Positions 21,580 through 31,238 are shown, counted from the stretch's first letter. The stretch is DNA of 38,492 nt from Candidatus Segetimicrobium genomatis (GCA_005882335.1 VBAP01000067.1:1-38492), one strand, 5' to 3'. The notes: generated by a model from the sequence alone, not told the origin. Translations and numbers: made by a program.

Positions 21580-23898
21580 ATGGCTTCATCTGTGCAACGC
21601 GTAACTGCGGAAGTCGGGGACCGGACGATCTCCTTCGAGACCGGCTGGCTGGCCAGACAGGCCGGCGCCGCGGTGACAGTGCGCAGCGGCGATACGATGG
21701 TCCTGGTGACTGCCACCTCGGCCAAACCCCGGGAGGGAATCGACTTCTTCCCGCTGACCTGCGACTTCGAAGAGAGGATGTACGCCGCCGGCAAGATCCC
21801 CGGTGGTTTTTTCAAGCGGGAGGGGCGTCCGGGCGAGGCCGCCATCCAGGCCTCCCGCCTCATGGACCGGCCCATCCGCCCGCTATTCCCCCATGGATTT
21901 CGCAACGACGTCCAGGTCATCGCCACCGTCCTATCCACCGACCACGAAAACGATCCTGCGGTCCTGGCGATCAACGGAGCCTCGGCGGCTCTCTCCATCT
22001 CCGATATCCCCTTTGAAGGCCCGATCGGCGCAGTGCGGATCGGCGAGATCAACGGGGCGCTGGTCGTCAACCCGACCTGGCAGCAACTAGAGCAGGAGAG
22101 CGACCTGGATCTAGTGGTGGTCGCCACAGACAACGCGATCATCATGGTCGAGGCGGGTGCCAGCGAGGTGGTGGAAGGCCGGATCCTCGACGCGCTCGAT
22201 CTCGCGCACCAGGAGATACGCCGGGTCATCGCCGCGCAGCGCGAGCTGGTCACCAAAGCAGGGAAACCCAAGATCGCGGTCCAGCTGGCTGCCGTGAATG
22301 CCGAACTCGACCGCGCCGTGCGTGCGCGCGCGCTACCGCTCATTCAGGCGGCGCTCTCGAACCCGGAGAAGCTGGCCCGCGAGGATGCCTTGCGCGAGGT
22401 GACCGAAGAGGTGGCCGCGGCGTTCCTGGAGCAGTACCCGGAGCGGGGCAATGAGATCGATGAAATCGTTCAGACCGCGACGAAAGACGAGGTCCGCCGC
22501 AGGATCGTCGCCGAGGGGCGGCGCCCGGACGGTCGGACGTACACCGACATCCGGCCGCTGTCCATCGCGGTGGGCCTGCTGCCGCGCGCCCATGGCTCCG
22601 GATTGTTCCAACGGGGCCAGACGCAGGTCCTGAGCGTGGCCACACTGGGGACCGGCGAAGACGAGCAGATCATCGATGACATCAGCCTGCGGACCTCCAA
22701 GCGGTTCATGCATCACTATTCCTTCCCACCGTTCTCAGTCGGCGAGGTGCGGCCGCTGCGTGGTCCCGGCCGGCGTGAGATCGGCCACGGGTTGCTGGCC
22801 GAGCGAGCGCTGGAACCCATGATTCCCGATGAAGCGGCGTTTCCATACACGGTCCGGCTCGTCTCCGAAGTCCTGGAGTCCAACGGTTCCACCTCGATGG
22901 CCTCGGTGTGTAGCTCGACGCTGGCCTTGATGGACGCCGGCGTGCCCATCAAGGCGCCGGTCGGCGGCATCGCCATGGGCCTGGTCACGGGTCAGGACGG
23001 CAAGGTTGCGATCCTCACCGACATCCGGGGGCTCGAGGACGCGATGGGCGATATGGACTTTAAGGTGGCGGGCACGCGGATGGGTGTCACCGCGCTGCAA
23101 ATGGATATCAAGATCAAAGGATTGTCGCGAGACGTTCTGGGACAGGCGCTGGAGCAGGCCCGGCAGGCCCGTCTGGTGATCCTGGACGCGATGGCCGGCG
23201 TGATCGCGGAGCCGCGTGCCCAGCTGTCGCCCTTTGCCCCGCGTATTATCACCATCGAGATCAACCCGGAGAAGATCCGGGAGGTCATCGGTCCCGGCGG
23301 CAAGGTCATCAACAAGATTACGGCCGAAACCGGCGTCAAGATCGACATCGAGCAAGACGGACGCGTGTTGATCGCTTCCACCGACGAGGAGGCCGCGAAA
23401 AGGGCCACCGCAATGATCGAAGCCATCGTCCGTGAAGTCAAGGTCGGTGAGATCTATCTGGGCCGGGTCACCCGGCTCATGAATTTTGGCGCCTTCGTCG
23501 AAGTGCTTCCCGGCAAGGAAGGGTTAGTCCACATCTCAGAGTTATCGGACAGCCGGATCAACCGGGTCGAAGATGTCGTGAAGGTGGGCGATGAACTGCT
23601 GGTCCGGGTGAAGGAGATCGACAATTTGGGCCGCATCAACCTGACCCGCCGCGGGGTAACCGCGCCGGGAGAAGGCGGGCCGGCGCCGGCTGAGACGTCC
23701 CCCGGCCAGCCACCTGCGGACAGCACATCGCACCCTCCTGAATCTGGAAGTGGTCCAGGTCAGCGGGCACCATCCGGCCCTGGACACGGCAGGGATCGCC
23801 ACCGCAGGCGTGGCCCCGAATCCGGCAGTGGTTCGGGGCGTGGCCCTGGACCCGGTGGCCCAGGACGCGGGCCCCGGCCGGGCTCGGACAAACACTAG
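21580..23898 (+). CDS. pnp: Polyribonucleotide nucleotidyltransferase (PNPase)
   Basis: PNPase degrades RNA 3' to 5' phosphorolytically and is a core degradosome enzyme. The 772-residue protein has two RNase PH domains (the first with [21 protein letters not shown], the second with [16 protein letters not shown] and [19 protein letters not shown]), a KH domain ([15 protein letters not shown]) and an S1 domain ([20 protein letters not shown]). A Gly/Pro/Ser/Arg-rich tail of about 70 residues ([19 protein letters not shown]) follows, longer than usual. ATG 21580 was chosen because GGAGG lies 7 nt upstream and homology starts at [11 protein letters not shown]. The gene follows rpsO, as in most bacteria. 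Confidence 0.97.
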   Translation: MASSVQRVTAEVGDRTISFETGWLARQAGAAVTVRSGDTMVLVTATSAKPREGIDFFPLTCDFEERMYAAGKIPGGFFKREGRPGEAAIQASRLMDRPIRPLFPHGFRNDVQVIATVLSTDHENDPAVLAINGASAALSISDIPFEGPIGAVRIGEINGALVVNPTWQQLEQESDLDLVVVATDNAIIMVEAGASEVVEGRILDALDLAHQEIRRVIAAQRELVTKAGKPKIAVQLAAVNAELDRAVRARALPLIQAALSNPEKLAREDALREVTEEVAAAFLEQYPERGNEIDEIVQTATKDEVRRRIVAEGRRPDGRTYTDIRPLSIAVGLLPRAHGSGLFQRGQTQVLSVATLGTGEDEQIIDDISLRTSKRFMHHYSFPPFSVGEVRPLRGPGRREIGHGLLAERALEPMIPDEAAFPYTVRLVSEVLESNGSTSMASVCSSTLALMDAGVPIKAPVGGIAMGLVTGQDGKVAILTDIRGLEDAMGDMDFKVAGTRMGVTALQMDIKIKGLSRDVLGQALEQARQARLVILDAMAGVIAEPRAQLSPFAPRIITIEINPEKIREVIGPGGKVINKITAETGVKIDIEQDGRVLIASTDEEAAKRATAMIEAIVREVKVGEIYLGRVTRLMNFGAFVEVLPGKEGLVHISELSDSRINRVEDVVKVGDELLVRVKEIDNLGRINLTRRGVTAPGEGGPAPAETSPGQPPADSTSHPPESGSGPGQRAPSGPGHGRDRHRRRGPESGSGSGRGPGPGGPGRGPRPGSDKH

Positions 23899-23907
23899 CC
23901 CTCCTTC

Positions 23908-24018
23908 AGCGAACAGAGCGAACACGGCGATCAGGGTGAACCAAAGACAACACAGGTGATCGTGCGTTCGCCATGTTCGCTCTGTTCGCCGTGTTCGCTC
24001 TGTTCGCCGTGTTCGCCA
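23908..24018. repeat. Quasi-palindromic word-repeat element 12 (GCGAACAGAGCGAACACG words)
   Basis: The left arm (23908-23943) is GCGAACAGAGCGAACACGGC plus GATCAGGGTGAACC. The right arm (23964-24018) is the complement, a run of GTTCGCCATGTTCGCTCT and GTTCGCCGTGTTCGCTCT words, longer than the left arm. The spacer is about 20 nt. It lies between pnp and the M16 peptidase. A short single-arm remnant of the same words may lie at 28716-28731. Confidence 0.85.
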
Positions 24019-24070
24019 TTTTCCCGCGCGCAGGGATTCGTTTCCAGGGCAGGTAATGCAGTAGACAATT

Positions 24071-25390
24071 ATGAGCCAACCTCAGTTGCCACCATCCAGC
24101 GGCACCGTCGCCAGGAGCGTTCTCCCCAGCGGAGTCCGCGTGCTCACGGAGCGGATTCCCCACGTGCGTACTGTGGCCGTGGGCATCTGGGTGAGCGTCG
24201 GCTCTCGCTACGAACCTGTCGAACAACACGGCATCTCCCACTTCCTCGAACACCTCTTCTTCAAAGGGACGGCGACGCGTTCTGCGCTGGAAATCGCCCA
24301 GGCCGCGGACGACATCGGCGGGCAGATGAACGCCTTCACCGACCGAGAGCAGACAGTATTTTACGTGAAGGTGCTGTCGTCCCACCTGGACCGGGCGTTG
24401 GAGATCTACGCCGACATGCTGCTGCATTCCACGCTGGCCGAAGAGTCTATCGAGCGCGAGCGCCAGGTCATCGCCGAGGAGATCAAGAGTTACGAAGACT
24501 CCCCGGATGAACTGGTACAGGACCTCTTCGCGCAGACCGTGTGGAACGGCCACCAACTGGGGCGCCCCGTAATCGGGACACTCCTGACGGTGAACCGCCT
24601 GACCCGCAACGACTTCATCGCGCACATCCGGCGCTTCTACCGGCCCAATAACGTCGTGATCGCCGCGGCAGGCGACCTGGAGCACGATCAGGTCGCAGCG
24701 CTTGTCACCCGCCATTTTGCCGGATGGGAAGGCGCCGCCGATCCCGTCGTGCAGGCCCCTCCGCGGCCGCAGGCCGACGTCGCCACGCGCACCAAAGAGA
24801 CCGAGCAGGTCCATCTCTGCCTGGGAACGCAGGGGCTGGCCCAGGCCGACGAACGGCGATACACACTCTCGGTCCTTGATCATCTGCTGGGCGGCGGGAT
24901 GAGCTCCCGGCTGTTCCAGGAGATCCGGGAGCGGCGGGGACTCGTGTACAGCATCGCTTCCTACGCTGCATCATACCGCGATGGCGGATTGTTCGTCGTC
25001 TACGCGGGTATGAGCCCAGATGCCGGCCCAGAGGTCATCCGCCTGACGCTCGAAGAGATCGAGAAGATGAAACTCCACCGCGTCGACGACGCCGAACTCC
25101 ACCGGGCCAAAGAATCGCTGAAGGGCGGCCTCATGCTGGGATTGGAGAGCACCGGGAGCCGGATGTCGATGCTGGCTCGGTCCGAGGTTTACCACGGCCG
25201 GCAGATTACGCTAGACGAGCTCATCGCCAAGGTCGATGCGGTGACGGCCGAAGACGTCCAGCGCATGGCCGGCGACCTCTTCCCAGCCGGCCGGCTATCG
25301 ATGGCGGCGATCGGCCCATTTCGCTCCGACGGCCACCTGGCGGCCTCGATGCGGAAGGCGTTTGAGGGCTACGTGGAAGCGAAAGCTTGA
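24071..25390 (+). CDS. M16-family zinc metallopeptidase (processing-peptidase-like)
   Basis: M16 peptidases are clam-shaped zinc proteases that cut peptides. The inverted zinc motif HFLEH lies in GISHFLEHLFFKGT, and the distal Glu of the third ligand lies in ERERQVIAEEIKSYED. The C-terminal half has the R/Y pair region RLFQEIRERRGLVYSIAS. The 439-residue length is that of a single-chain M16B subunit such as Bacillus MlpA/YmxG, which lies downstream of pnp in the same order. No signal peptide is seen, so it is probably cytosolic. An inverted-repeat element precedes it and another follows. Confidence 0.93.
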   Translation: MSQPQLPPSSGTVARSVLPSGVRVLTERIPHVRTVAVGIWVSVGSRYEPVEQHGISHFLEHLFFKGTATRSALEIAQAADDIGGQMNAFTDREQTVFYVKVLSSHLDRALEIYADMLLHSTLAEESIERERQVIAEEIKSYEDSPDELVQDLFAQTVWNGHQLGRPVIGTLLTVNRLTRNDFIAHIRRFYRPNNVVIAAAGDLEHDQVAALVTRHFAGWEGAADPVVQAPPRPQADVATRTKETEQVHLCLGTQGLAQADERRYTLSVLDHLLGGGMSSRLFQEIRERRGLVYSIASYAASYRDGGLFVVYAGMSPDAGPEVIRLTLEEIEKMKLHRVDDAELHRAKESLKGGLMLGLESTGSRMSMLARSEVYHGRQITLDELIAKVDAVTAEDVQRMAGDLFPAGRLSMAAIGPFRSDGHLAASMRKAFEGYVEAKA

Positions 25391-25392
25391 CC

Positions 25393-25490
25393 AACGGGAA
25401 CGCGGGAACTGGGGAACGGGGGAACGCGCCAACAGTGATCAGGGGAGAGGGATGATTCGCGTTCCCGCGATCGCGCGTTCCCGCAATCCC
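25393..25490. repeat. Quasi-palindromic word-repeat element 13 (GGGAACGCGGGAAC words)
   Basis: The left arm (25393-25432) is AACGGGAACGCGGGAACTG, GGGAACGGGGGAACGCGCC. The right arm (25456-25490) is ATTCGCGTTCCCGCGATCG, CGCGTTCCCGCAATCCC. The spacer is about 23 nt. It lies between the M16 peptidase and dapB. This vocabulary occurs once in the window. Confidence 0.8.
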
Positions 25491-25511
25491 ATTTAGTCAG
25501 AGGTGACCTCG

Positions 25512-26318
25512 ATGCCGGAGAAAATCCGGGTCGCCATCGCCGGCGCGGCCGGCCGCATGGGCAGGACCGCCGTGCGGGCGGTCGCAGGTGCGCCGGATAT
25601 GATCCTGGCGGCCGCGCTGGGCCGCGAGCGCGGAGTAGGGCAGGACGCCGGCACGGTGGCGGGGACAGCCCCCCTTGGAGTGAAGCTTACCGCGGAACTG
25701 GCCGACGCCCTCGACGGAAAACCGGATGTCCTCATCGATTTCTGCCCCGGCGCGGCCGCGGCGGAACACGCCCGGGCGGCCATTCCAGCCGGCGTCAGTC
25801 CGGTGATCGGTGCCACCGGAATCAGTCAGCCCGACCTGGACAGTCTCGCGACCTTGTGTGGCTCGAAGCGGATCGGTGCCATCGTAGCGCCCAACTTTGC
25901 GGTGGGTGCTGTCTTGATGATCGAGTTTGCCCGCCTGGCGGCACAATATTTCTCCAACGTCGAGATCATCGAACTTCACCATGATCGCAAACGTGATGCC
26001 CCGTCCGGGACGGCGCTCCGAACGGCGGCGGTGGTGGCGGCCGCGCGTGGGTCACCCCCCACTCCGGCCGTGAAGGGGGAGGAGATGATCGCTGGGGTAC
26101 GCGGCGGGAGGGCAGACGGCGTTCCAGTCCACAGCGTCAGGCTGCCCGGACTCGTCGCCCACCAGGAAATCATATTCGGTGGACCTGGACAGACGCTGAC
26201 AATCCGCCACGACTCCGTCAACGAGGAGTCATTTATGCCCGGCCTGATGCTCGCGGTCCGCAAGGTGCGGTCGCTGACAGGACTGGTATATGGGCTGGAG
26301 AAGCTCCTGGACCTATAG
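25512..26318 (+). CDS. dapB: 4-hydroxy-tetrahydrodipicolinate reductase
   Basis: DapB reduces hydroxy-tetrahydrodipicolinate with NAD(P)H in the diaminopimelate/lysine pathway. The N-terminal Rossmann motif is RVAIAGAAGRMGRTAV. The catalytic signature is ELHHDRKRDAPSGTA. The C-terminal FGGPGQTLTIRHDS motif is also present. The length of about 268 residues is typical. I start at ATG 25512 because CAGAGG lies at 25498-25503; a GTG at 25503 in the same frame would destroy that spacing. It is the first of four pathway genes transcribed together. Confidence 0.95.
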   Translation: MPEKIRVAIAGAAGRMGRTAVRAVAGAPDMILAAALGRERGVGQDAGTVAGTAPLGVKLTAELADALDGKPDVLIDFCPGAAAAEHARAAIPAGVSPVIGATGISQPDLDSLATLCGSKRIGAIVAPNFAVGAVLMIEFARLAAQYFSNVEIIELHHDRKRDAPSGTALRTAAVVAAARGSPPTPAVKGEEMIAGVRGGRADGVPVHSVRLPGLVAHQEIIFGGPGQTLTIRHDSVNEESFMPGLMLAVRKVRSLTGLVYGLEKLLDL

Positions 26319-26398
26319 TTGGAATGTTGGAGAGTTGAAAGGTTGGAGAGGCGATGATGTGCGTGGTCTGACTCTTCAACTTTCCAACTCTCCAACTC
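26318..26398. repeat. Quasi-palindromic word-repeat element 14 (GTTGGA/GTTGAAGA words)
   Basis: The left arm (26318-26351) is AGTTGGAATGTTGGAGAG, TTGAAAGGTTGGAGAGG. The right arm (26369-26398) is CTGACTCTTCAACTTTCC, AACTCTCCAACTC. The spacer is about 18 nt. The left arm starts at the dapB stop. It shares its words with the elements at 6069, 9287 and 38241. Confidence 0.85.
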
Positions 26399-26422
26399 AG
26401 AGGACTGGACATAGATGAAACC

Positions 26423-27448
26423 ATGAATGGGTATCGGGTCGGCATCGTCGGCGCCACGGGCGTTGTGGGCCGGGAAGCGTTGCGGGTCCTACAGGAGCGC
26501 AACTTCCCGGCGTCGACACTCAAACTGTTCGCCTCGAGCCGGTCGGCAGGCAGGCGAATCGGTTCGCACGTGGTCGAAGAGGCGTCGCGCGCGGCCTTCC
26601 ACGATCTCGAACTGGTCATCTTCGACACGCCCGATGAGGTCGCCAGGGAGCTCGTCCCGCTGGCCGCGGCCGCCGGCGCAATTGTCATCGACAACTCCGC
26701 GGCCTTCCGCATGGAGCCCGATGTGCCGCTGGTCATCCCGGAGGTCAACGCCGAAGCCCTCCGGCACGCCCCGCGCCGCATTATCGCCAACCCCAACTGC
26801 ACCACTGCCACGATCGCCGTGCCGCTCGCACCGCTGCACAAGGCGGCGGGCCTGCGGCGGCTCATCGCCTGCTCGTACCAGTCGGTCTCGGGGGCCGGCC
26901 AGCGCGGCGTGGAGCAGCTGTGGGCGGAACTGCAAGAAGCAGGCGCCTCGCGAAGAACTCCAGACAGGCCGCGGGGATCGGCCTTCGCGGAGCCCATCGC
27001 GCTGAATGTCATTCCTGCGGTCGGCTCGCTGCGAGGGGCGACGTTCAGTGAAGAGACGAAAGTTGCCGCTGAGTTGCGCAAGATGTTGTCGGCGCCACGG
27101 CTACCAGTCGGCGTCACCTGCGTACGAGTGCCGACCCTGGTTGCCCACGGTGTCGCGGTCCACGCCGAGTTCGAGCAGCCACTGGATGCGGCGCAGGCGC
27201 GGAAGCTCCTGGCAGCCGCGCCCGGCGTGGAACTGGTGGACGACCCCGCCGCGGGTCGCGTTCCCACGACGCTGGCGGCGGCCGGACGCGATCCCTGTCT
27301 CGTCGGCAGAATCCGCACCGATGAAGCCGGTTGCCTGGCCTTCTTCGCCGTGGCTGACAATTTGCGGAAGGGCGCTGCGCTGAACGCCGTGCAGATCGCG
27401 GAACACTTGATCGAGATGGGACTTGTCACGTCGAAAGTGACCTCCTAG
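26423..27448 (+). CDS. asd: Aspartate-semialdehyde dehydrogenase
   Basis: Asd reduces aspartyl phosphate to aspartate semialdehyde, the branch point to lysine, threonine and methionine. The 341-residue protein has the NADP Rossmann motif VGIVGATGVVGREALRVL, the catalytic cysteine in IANPNCTTATIAV, and the SYQSVSGAGQRGVEQL segment. The Glu/His active-site partners lie in the C-terminal domain (VRVPTLVAHGVAVHAEFE). An ATG at 26415 opens only a short frame. The ribosome binding site is weak, possibly GAGGACTGG about 15-23 nt upstream, so the gene may depend on coupling. The aspartokinase gene starts 22 nt after the stop. Confidence 0.95.
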   Translation: MNGYRVGIVGATGVVGREALRVLQERNFPASTLKLFASSRSAGRRIGSHVVEEASRAAFHDLELVIFDTPDEVARELVPLAAAAGAIVIDNSAAFRMEPDVPLVIPEVNAEALRHAPRRIIANPNCTTATIAVPLAPLHKAAGLRRLIACSYQSVSGAGQRGVEQLWAELQEAGASRRTPDRPRGSAFAEPIALNVIPAVGSLRGATFSEETKVAAELRKMLSAPRLPVGVTCVRVPTLVAHGVAVHAEFEQPLDAAQARKLLAAAPGVELVDDPAAGRVPTTLAAAGRDPCLVGRIRTDEAGCLAFFAVADNLRKGAALNAVQIAEHLIEMGLVTSKVTS

Positions 27449-27470
27449 TCTACCTCCGGGAAGTCCCATC

Positions 27471-28715
27471 ATGAGAGTCATCATCCAAAAATTCGGGGGA
27501 CCGTTGCTTGCGACGCCGGAGGGGCGCCTGCAGGTCGCTGAGCTCATCACCGCCACCCGCAAGCAAGGAAGCCGCGTCGTGGCCGTCGTCTCTGCCATCG
27601 GGCGCGAAGGCAACCCCTACGCGACCGACACGCTGATGGGTTTGATGCGGGAGATCGGGAGTGAAATCAACCCGCGCACGCTCGACCTGCTGCTGTCGAC
27701 GGGGGAGATCATCTCGACGGCCGTGCTGGCCCACACCCTCGTGCGGGCCGGCTGCCCGGCCATCGCCCTCACCGGCGCCCAGGCGGGGATCTTTACGACC
27801 GATGAGTTCAACGACGCCCGCATCCTCAGCATCGATGCCGCCCGCACGCGGGCGCACCTCGAGCGCGACCAGGTCGTGGTCGTCGCCGGCTTCCAGGGGG
27901 TCACGCCCGACGGCGAGATCACGACGCTGGGCCGCGGGGGCAGCGATACCACCGCCGTGGCCATCGGCGCGGCGCTGGGCGCCGAGGTCGTGGAGATCTA
28001 CAAGGACGTCCCGGGCATCATGACCGCCGATCCCAAGCTGGTGCCCGGGGCCCGGCCGATCCAGCGGATCACGTACGATGAGATGTCGCAGTTGGCGGCT
28101 CTGGGGGCAAGAGTGCTGCACCCGCGCGCCGCGGACATCGGTCGCGAGCACAACGTGAAGTTGCTCATCAGACGGATGGGCAGCCTGAATGGAGGGACCT
28201 TGATCGTGAAAGGGCCGGAACTGGGTGTGCCGATCATCGACGGCCGGCCGGTCATCGCGCTCGCGCATCTGCCTGACGTCGTCCAGTTGAAGATCGAGCG
28301 CCGGCGGGGGGAGGATCTCTCGCGCCCGCTGGGGGCGCTGGCGGCGCTGGCCGAGCACGGGATCAGCATCGACCTGATCAACTTGCTGCCGGAGGTGCTG
28401 GCCTTTACGGTGAAGGAGGAGGCCGTCGCGCAGGCGGCCAACCTTCTCTCCAAACTCGGCTACGAGGTGCACGTCAGCGGCCCGTGCGCAAAGGTGTCGA
28501 TCATCGGCGCCGGGATGCGCGGTCGGCCGGGCGTGATGGCGCGTGTGGTGAAAGCGTTGCACGACGCCGGGGCGGAGATCCTGCAAACGGCAGACTCGCA
28601 CACGACGATCTCCTGCCTGGTATGGCGGGAACAGTTGCCGCGGGCCCTCAATGCTCTCCACGATGAGTTTGGGCTGGCAGCAGAAGTCGCGTCGGAGCGA
28701 GAGGCGGAAGGTTAG
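27471..28715 (+). CDS. dapG: Aspartokinase, DapG-like
   Basis: Aspartokinase phosphorylates aspartate, the first step of the pathway. The 414-residue protein has the catalytic kinase domain (VVSAIGREGNPYATDTLMGL, DSLL-like loop, GRGGSDTTAVAIGAALGAE) and two C-terminal ACT domains (VSIIGAGMRGRPGVMARVV). The N-terminal signature is unusual: the family's KFGGTSV reads KFGGPLLATPEGR, so the conserved Thr-Ser are replaced while the Lys and Gly pair remain. The gene resembles DapG more than LysC in its GNPYATD segment and in lying between asd and dapA, as in Bacillus. Its activity should be regarded as probable, not certain, because of the altered motif. Confidence 0.9.
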   Translation: MRVIIQKFGGPLLATPEGRLQVAELITATRKQGSRVVAVVSAIGREGNPYATDTLMGLMREIGSEINPRTLDLLLSTGEIISTAVLAHTLVRAGCPAIALTGAQAGIFTTDEFNDARILSIDAARTRAHLERDQVVVVAGFQGVTPDGEITTLGRGGSDTTAVAIGAALGAEVVEIYKDVPGIMTADPKLVPGARPIQRITYDEMSQLAALGARVLHPRAADIGREHNVKLLIRRMGSLNGGTLIVKGPELGVPIIDGRPVIALAHLPDVVQLKIERRRGEDLSRPLGALAALAEHGISIDLINLLPEVLAFTVKEEAVAQAANLLSKLGYEVHVSGPCAKVSIIGAGMRGRPGVMARVVKALHDAGAEILQTADSHTTISCLVWREQLPRALNALHDEFGLAAEVASEREAEG

Positions 28716-28731
28716 TGTTCGCCATGCTCGC
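28716..28731. repeat. Possible single-arm remnant of a word-repeat element
   Basis: GTGTTCGCCATGCTCGC, immediately after the aspartokinase stop, resembles one word of the right arm at 23964-24018 (GTGTTCGCC, CCATGTTCGC). No second arm is visible. It may be a decayed element or chance. Confidence 0.3.
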
Positions 28732-28759
28732 GTAATCCATGCACCAAGGGGGGAGTCAG

Positions 28760-29647
28760 ATGTCGTTCTTCGGCAGGGTCCTCACCGCCATGGTGACGCC
28801 GTTCGATGAGGGCACAAATGTCGACTATCCTCAGGCGGCGGCGCTGGCCAAGCGGCTCGCCGATTCGGGGTCAGATGGGATTGTCGTGGCGGGAACGACC
28901 GGAGAGTCTCCCACGCTCACCGATGAAGAAAAGATCCGGCTGTTTGGGACGGTGAAAGAGGCCGTGGCTGGCCGGGCCGTGGTCGTGGCCGGTACCGGCA
29001 CCAACGACACCCGGCATTCGATCCAGCTGACCAAGGACGCGGGACGCGCCGGCGCCGACGCGTTCCTCCTGGTCAACCCATATTATAATCGCCCCTCTCA
29101 GGACGGCCTGTACGCGCACTTCAAGGCCATTGCCGAATCCACCGGCAAGCCCTGCATGCTGTACAATATCCCGGGCCGGACCGGCGTGAACTGCACGCCG
29201 GACACGATTGCCAGGCTCGCCAAAGTCCGCAACATCGTCGCGGTGAAGGAAGCCAGCGGCATTCTGGATCAGGCGTCGGAGATCCGCCGGCAGACGCCTG
29301 CCACGTTCGAGATCTACAGCGGCGACGACAGCTTGACCCTGCCGATTCTCTCGGTCGGCGGACGTGGGATCGTCAGCGTGGCCTCCCATCTGGTGGGACC
29401 GGACATTCAGGAGATGGTGCGCTCGCACGAACGCGGGGACGTCCGTACGGCGCTGCAGATACACCTGCGGCTGTTTCCGCTGTTCAAGGTGCTCTTCATC
29501 ACCACGAATCCCGTACCGGTCAAGGCTGCGCTCAACCTGAGCGGATTCCGCGTCGGCAAACCGCGCCTGCCCCTCGTGGACGCGACGGAGAAGGAGAAGG
29601 AGCAGATTCAGGCGGTCCTCAAGGAACTGGCGCTGGTGGCCGTCTGA
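28760..29647 (+). CDS. dapA: 4-hydroxy-tetrahydrodipicolinate synthase
   Basis: DapA condenses pyruvate and aspartate semialdehyde. The 295-residue TIM-barrel has the Schiff-base lysine in [10 protein letters not shown], the tyrosine motif [12 protein letters not shown], and the [10 protein letters not shown] loop. The phosphate-like binding GTTGESPTL segment is near the N-terminus. The ATG at 28760 follows GGGGGGAG at 28748-28755; an ATG at 28739 in the same frame has no such site. It completes the dapB-asd-dapG-dapA unit. An inverted-repeat element follows. Confidence 0.96.
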   Translation: MSFFGRVLTAMVTPFDEGTNVDYPQAAALAKRLADSGSDGIVVAGTTGESPTLTDEEKIRLFGTVKEAVAGRAVVVAGTGTNDTRHSIQLTKDAGRAGADAFLLVNPYYNRPSQDGLYAHFKAIAESTGKPCMLYNIPGRTGVNCTPDTIARLAKVRNIVAVKEASGILDQASEIRRQTPATFEIYSGDDSLTLPILSVGGRGIVSVASHLVGPDIQEMVRSHERGDVRTALQIHLRLFPLFKVLFITTNPVPVKAALNLSGFRVGKPRLPLVDATEKEKEQIQAVLKELALVAV

Positions 29648-29654
29648 CTCGAAA

Positions 29655-29750
29655 CTGCGGGACCAGGGGACCAAGGAACCAAGGAACCCGCAGGATTCTG
29701 TAGGCCTGGTCCCTTGGTAACCCTGGTCTCCTGGTCGCCCGGTCCCGCGG
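29655..29750. repeat. Quasi-palindromic word-repeat element 15 (GGGACCA words)
   Basis: The left arm (29655-29692) is GCGGGACCAGGGGACCAAGG, AACCAAGGAACCCGC. The right arm (29704-29750) is CCTGGTCCCTTGGTAACC, CTGGTCTCCTGGTCGCCC, GGTCCCGCGG. The spacer is about 11 nt. The left arm matches that at 1655-1679. The right arm runs to the ATG of the next gene. Confidence 0.85.
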
Positions 29751-30318
29751 ATGCCTCGACGCACAAAATCCCCGAAGACTCGTGCTCTCGCCCAACTGCA
29801 CAATCGTATTAGGGTGTGCGACCGGTGTCCCCTCCACCGCACGCGCACTCAGGCTGTACCCGGAGTCGGCCCCGCCTCCGCGCGCATCATGCTCGTCGGC
29901 GAGGCCCCCGGGCGGCAGGAGGATCTCACGGGCCAGCCATTTGTCGGGGCGGCAGGCAAGTTCCTCGACGAGTTACTGGCGTCCGTCGGGCTGTCGCGTC
30001 GTGAAGTCTCGCCCGGTCTCGGGACTGCCGCCGGGGCGCAACCGCGCGCCCACACCCGCGGAGATCGCCGCCTGCGCGCCCTGGCTGCAGGAGCAACTCC
30101 GCATCCTCCGTCCGAAGGTCATCGTCACCCTCGGCCGCATCGCGTTGGACTACTTCCTGCCGGGACGCAGGATCGCCGACGTGCATGGCCGGTCCATCCC
30201 GCAGGGCCCCGTCACCATCCTCCCCTTGTATCATCCGGCGATGGTCCTGTACAGGAGAGACTGGATGCGAATGCTAAGGAAGGATTTCAGGAACCTCCGG
30301 CGCTTTCTTGACGAGTAA
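29751..30318 (+). pseudogene. Frameshifted type-4 uracil-DNA glycosylase (Fe-S family)
   Basis: Type-4 UDGs excise uracil from DNA and hold a 4Fe-4S cluster on four cysteines. Here the N-terminal part (frame of 29751) has VCDRCPLH, then MLVGEAPGRQEDLTGQPFVG and AAGKFLDELLASVGL. The C-terminal part (next frame, from about 30028) has PPGRNRAPTPAEIAACAPWL, RPKVIVTLGRIALDYFLPG and the HPA motif. Between them, at about 30009-30027, the expected ITNVVKCRPP block is replaced by 19 nt of unrelated sequence, a net loss of 8 nt. One cluster cysteine is therefore missing as well as the frame. Either the gene is dead or the assembly is wrong here. No ribosome binding site precedes the ATG. Confidence 0.85.
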
Positions 30319-30354
30319 CCGCCGAGGCGCTGGTACGGAGAGAGGGGACTATTC

Positions 30355-31179
30355 ATGCGCGTGATGGTGTGGGCCGACATCGAAGGGGTGGCCGGGATCA
30401 CGTCGTGGGAGCATACCGGCGGCGGGACCCCGCTGTATGAAGAAGGCCGGCGGCTCTACACCGAGGAAATCAACGCGATCGTACGGGCCTGCCGGCGCGC
30501 CAAGGCCGATGACGTCATCGTGGTCGATGGGCACGGGGGTGGATACAAAGGCGCGCGGGGGTTCATGAGCCTCATCCCTGACCGGCTGGAACGCAGCGCC
30601 CGCTACGTCCTAGGCCACGCCTGGGCTAGGTATGTCGAACCGCTCACCCAGGGTTGCGACGCGGTCCTGTTTGTGGGCGCGCATGCCAAAGCGGGCACGC
30701 CTGACGGCGTTCTGTCCCACACCGTCTCATCGGAATCGTGGTACCTGGCAACCATCAACGGCGCGCCGGTGGGCGAATCGGGCATTGTCGCCGCCATCGC
30801 GGGATGCTGGAATGTCCCGGCCGTGTTTGTGGCCGGGGACGAGGCGACGTGTAAAGAGGTTCAGGAGCTGGTCGGGGCGACCGTGGTCACCGCCCCGGTG
30901 AAGAAGGGCCTGGGGCGATTCTCGGCCGTCCATCTCGCCCCCGCCGACGCCTGCACGCTTATCGAGACCAGGGCGGGCGAAGCATTGGTGAATCGCGCGC
31001 GGTGGCCAAAGCCTCTGACGTTCGCCGCTCCGGTGACGTTTCAGGTCGAGCTGGCCACGCCTGATCGTCTCGCCCCGTTCGAAGGCCGCACCGGCGTCGA
31101 GACGGTTGGACCCCGCACGGTCAGAGCGACCGGCAAGAACTTCTGGGAAGCCTGGGACGCGCTGTGGTATCGCTACTGA
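30355..31179 (+). CDS. dppA: D-aminopeptidase DppA-type (M55 family)
   Basis: M55 peptidases are zinc-dependent, toroidal decamers that cleave D-amino-acid peptides such as D-Ala-D-Ala. The 274-residue protein starts MRVMVWADIEGVAGITSWE, carrying the DxEG metal motif. It has VVDGHGGGYKG, the FVGAHAKAGTPDGVLSHT motif and the ESGIVAAIAG helix. The length is standard. It follows the broken glycosylase by 36 nt and has GGAGAGAGGGG before the ATG. The context with uppP and the diaminopimelate genes suits peptidoglycan peptide turnover, as inference. It may be transcribed alone or with the following genes. Confidence 0.92.
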   Translation: MRVMVWADIEGVAGITSWEHTGGGTPLYEEGRRLYTEEINAIVRACRRAKADDVIVVDGHGGGYKGARGFMSLIPDRLERSARYVLGHAWARYVEPLTQGCDAVLFVGAHAKAGTPDGVLSHTVSSESWYLATINGAPVGESGIVAAIAGCWNVPAVFVAGDEATCKEVQELVGATVVTAPVKKGLGRFSAVHLAPADACTLIETRAGEALVNRARWPKPLTFAAPVTFQVELATPDRLAPFEGRTGVETVGPRTVRATGKNFWEAWDALWYRY

Positions 31180-31208
31180 AGGAGAGCCCTCCGCGGGCAT
31201 AGAACGTG

Positions 31209-31238
31209 TTGGGTCGAACATTCAGACGCACCTAACAT
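31209..31238 (+). promoter_or_regulatory. Possible promoter upstream of uppP
   Basis: TTGGGT (31209-31214), an 18 nt spacer and TAACAT (31233-31238) lie in the 83 nt gap between dppA and uppP. The boxes are only moderate matches. AAAGGAG at 31249-31255 is the uppP ribosome binding site. Confidence 0.35.
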
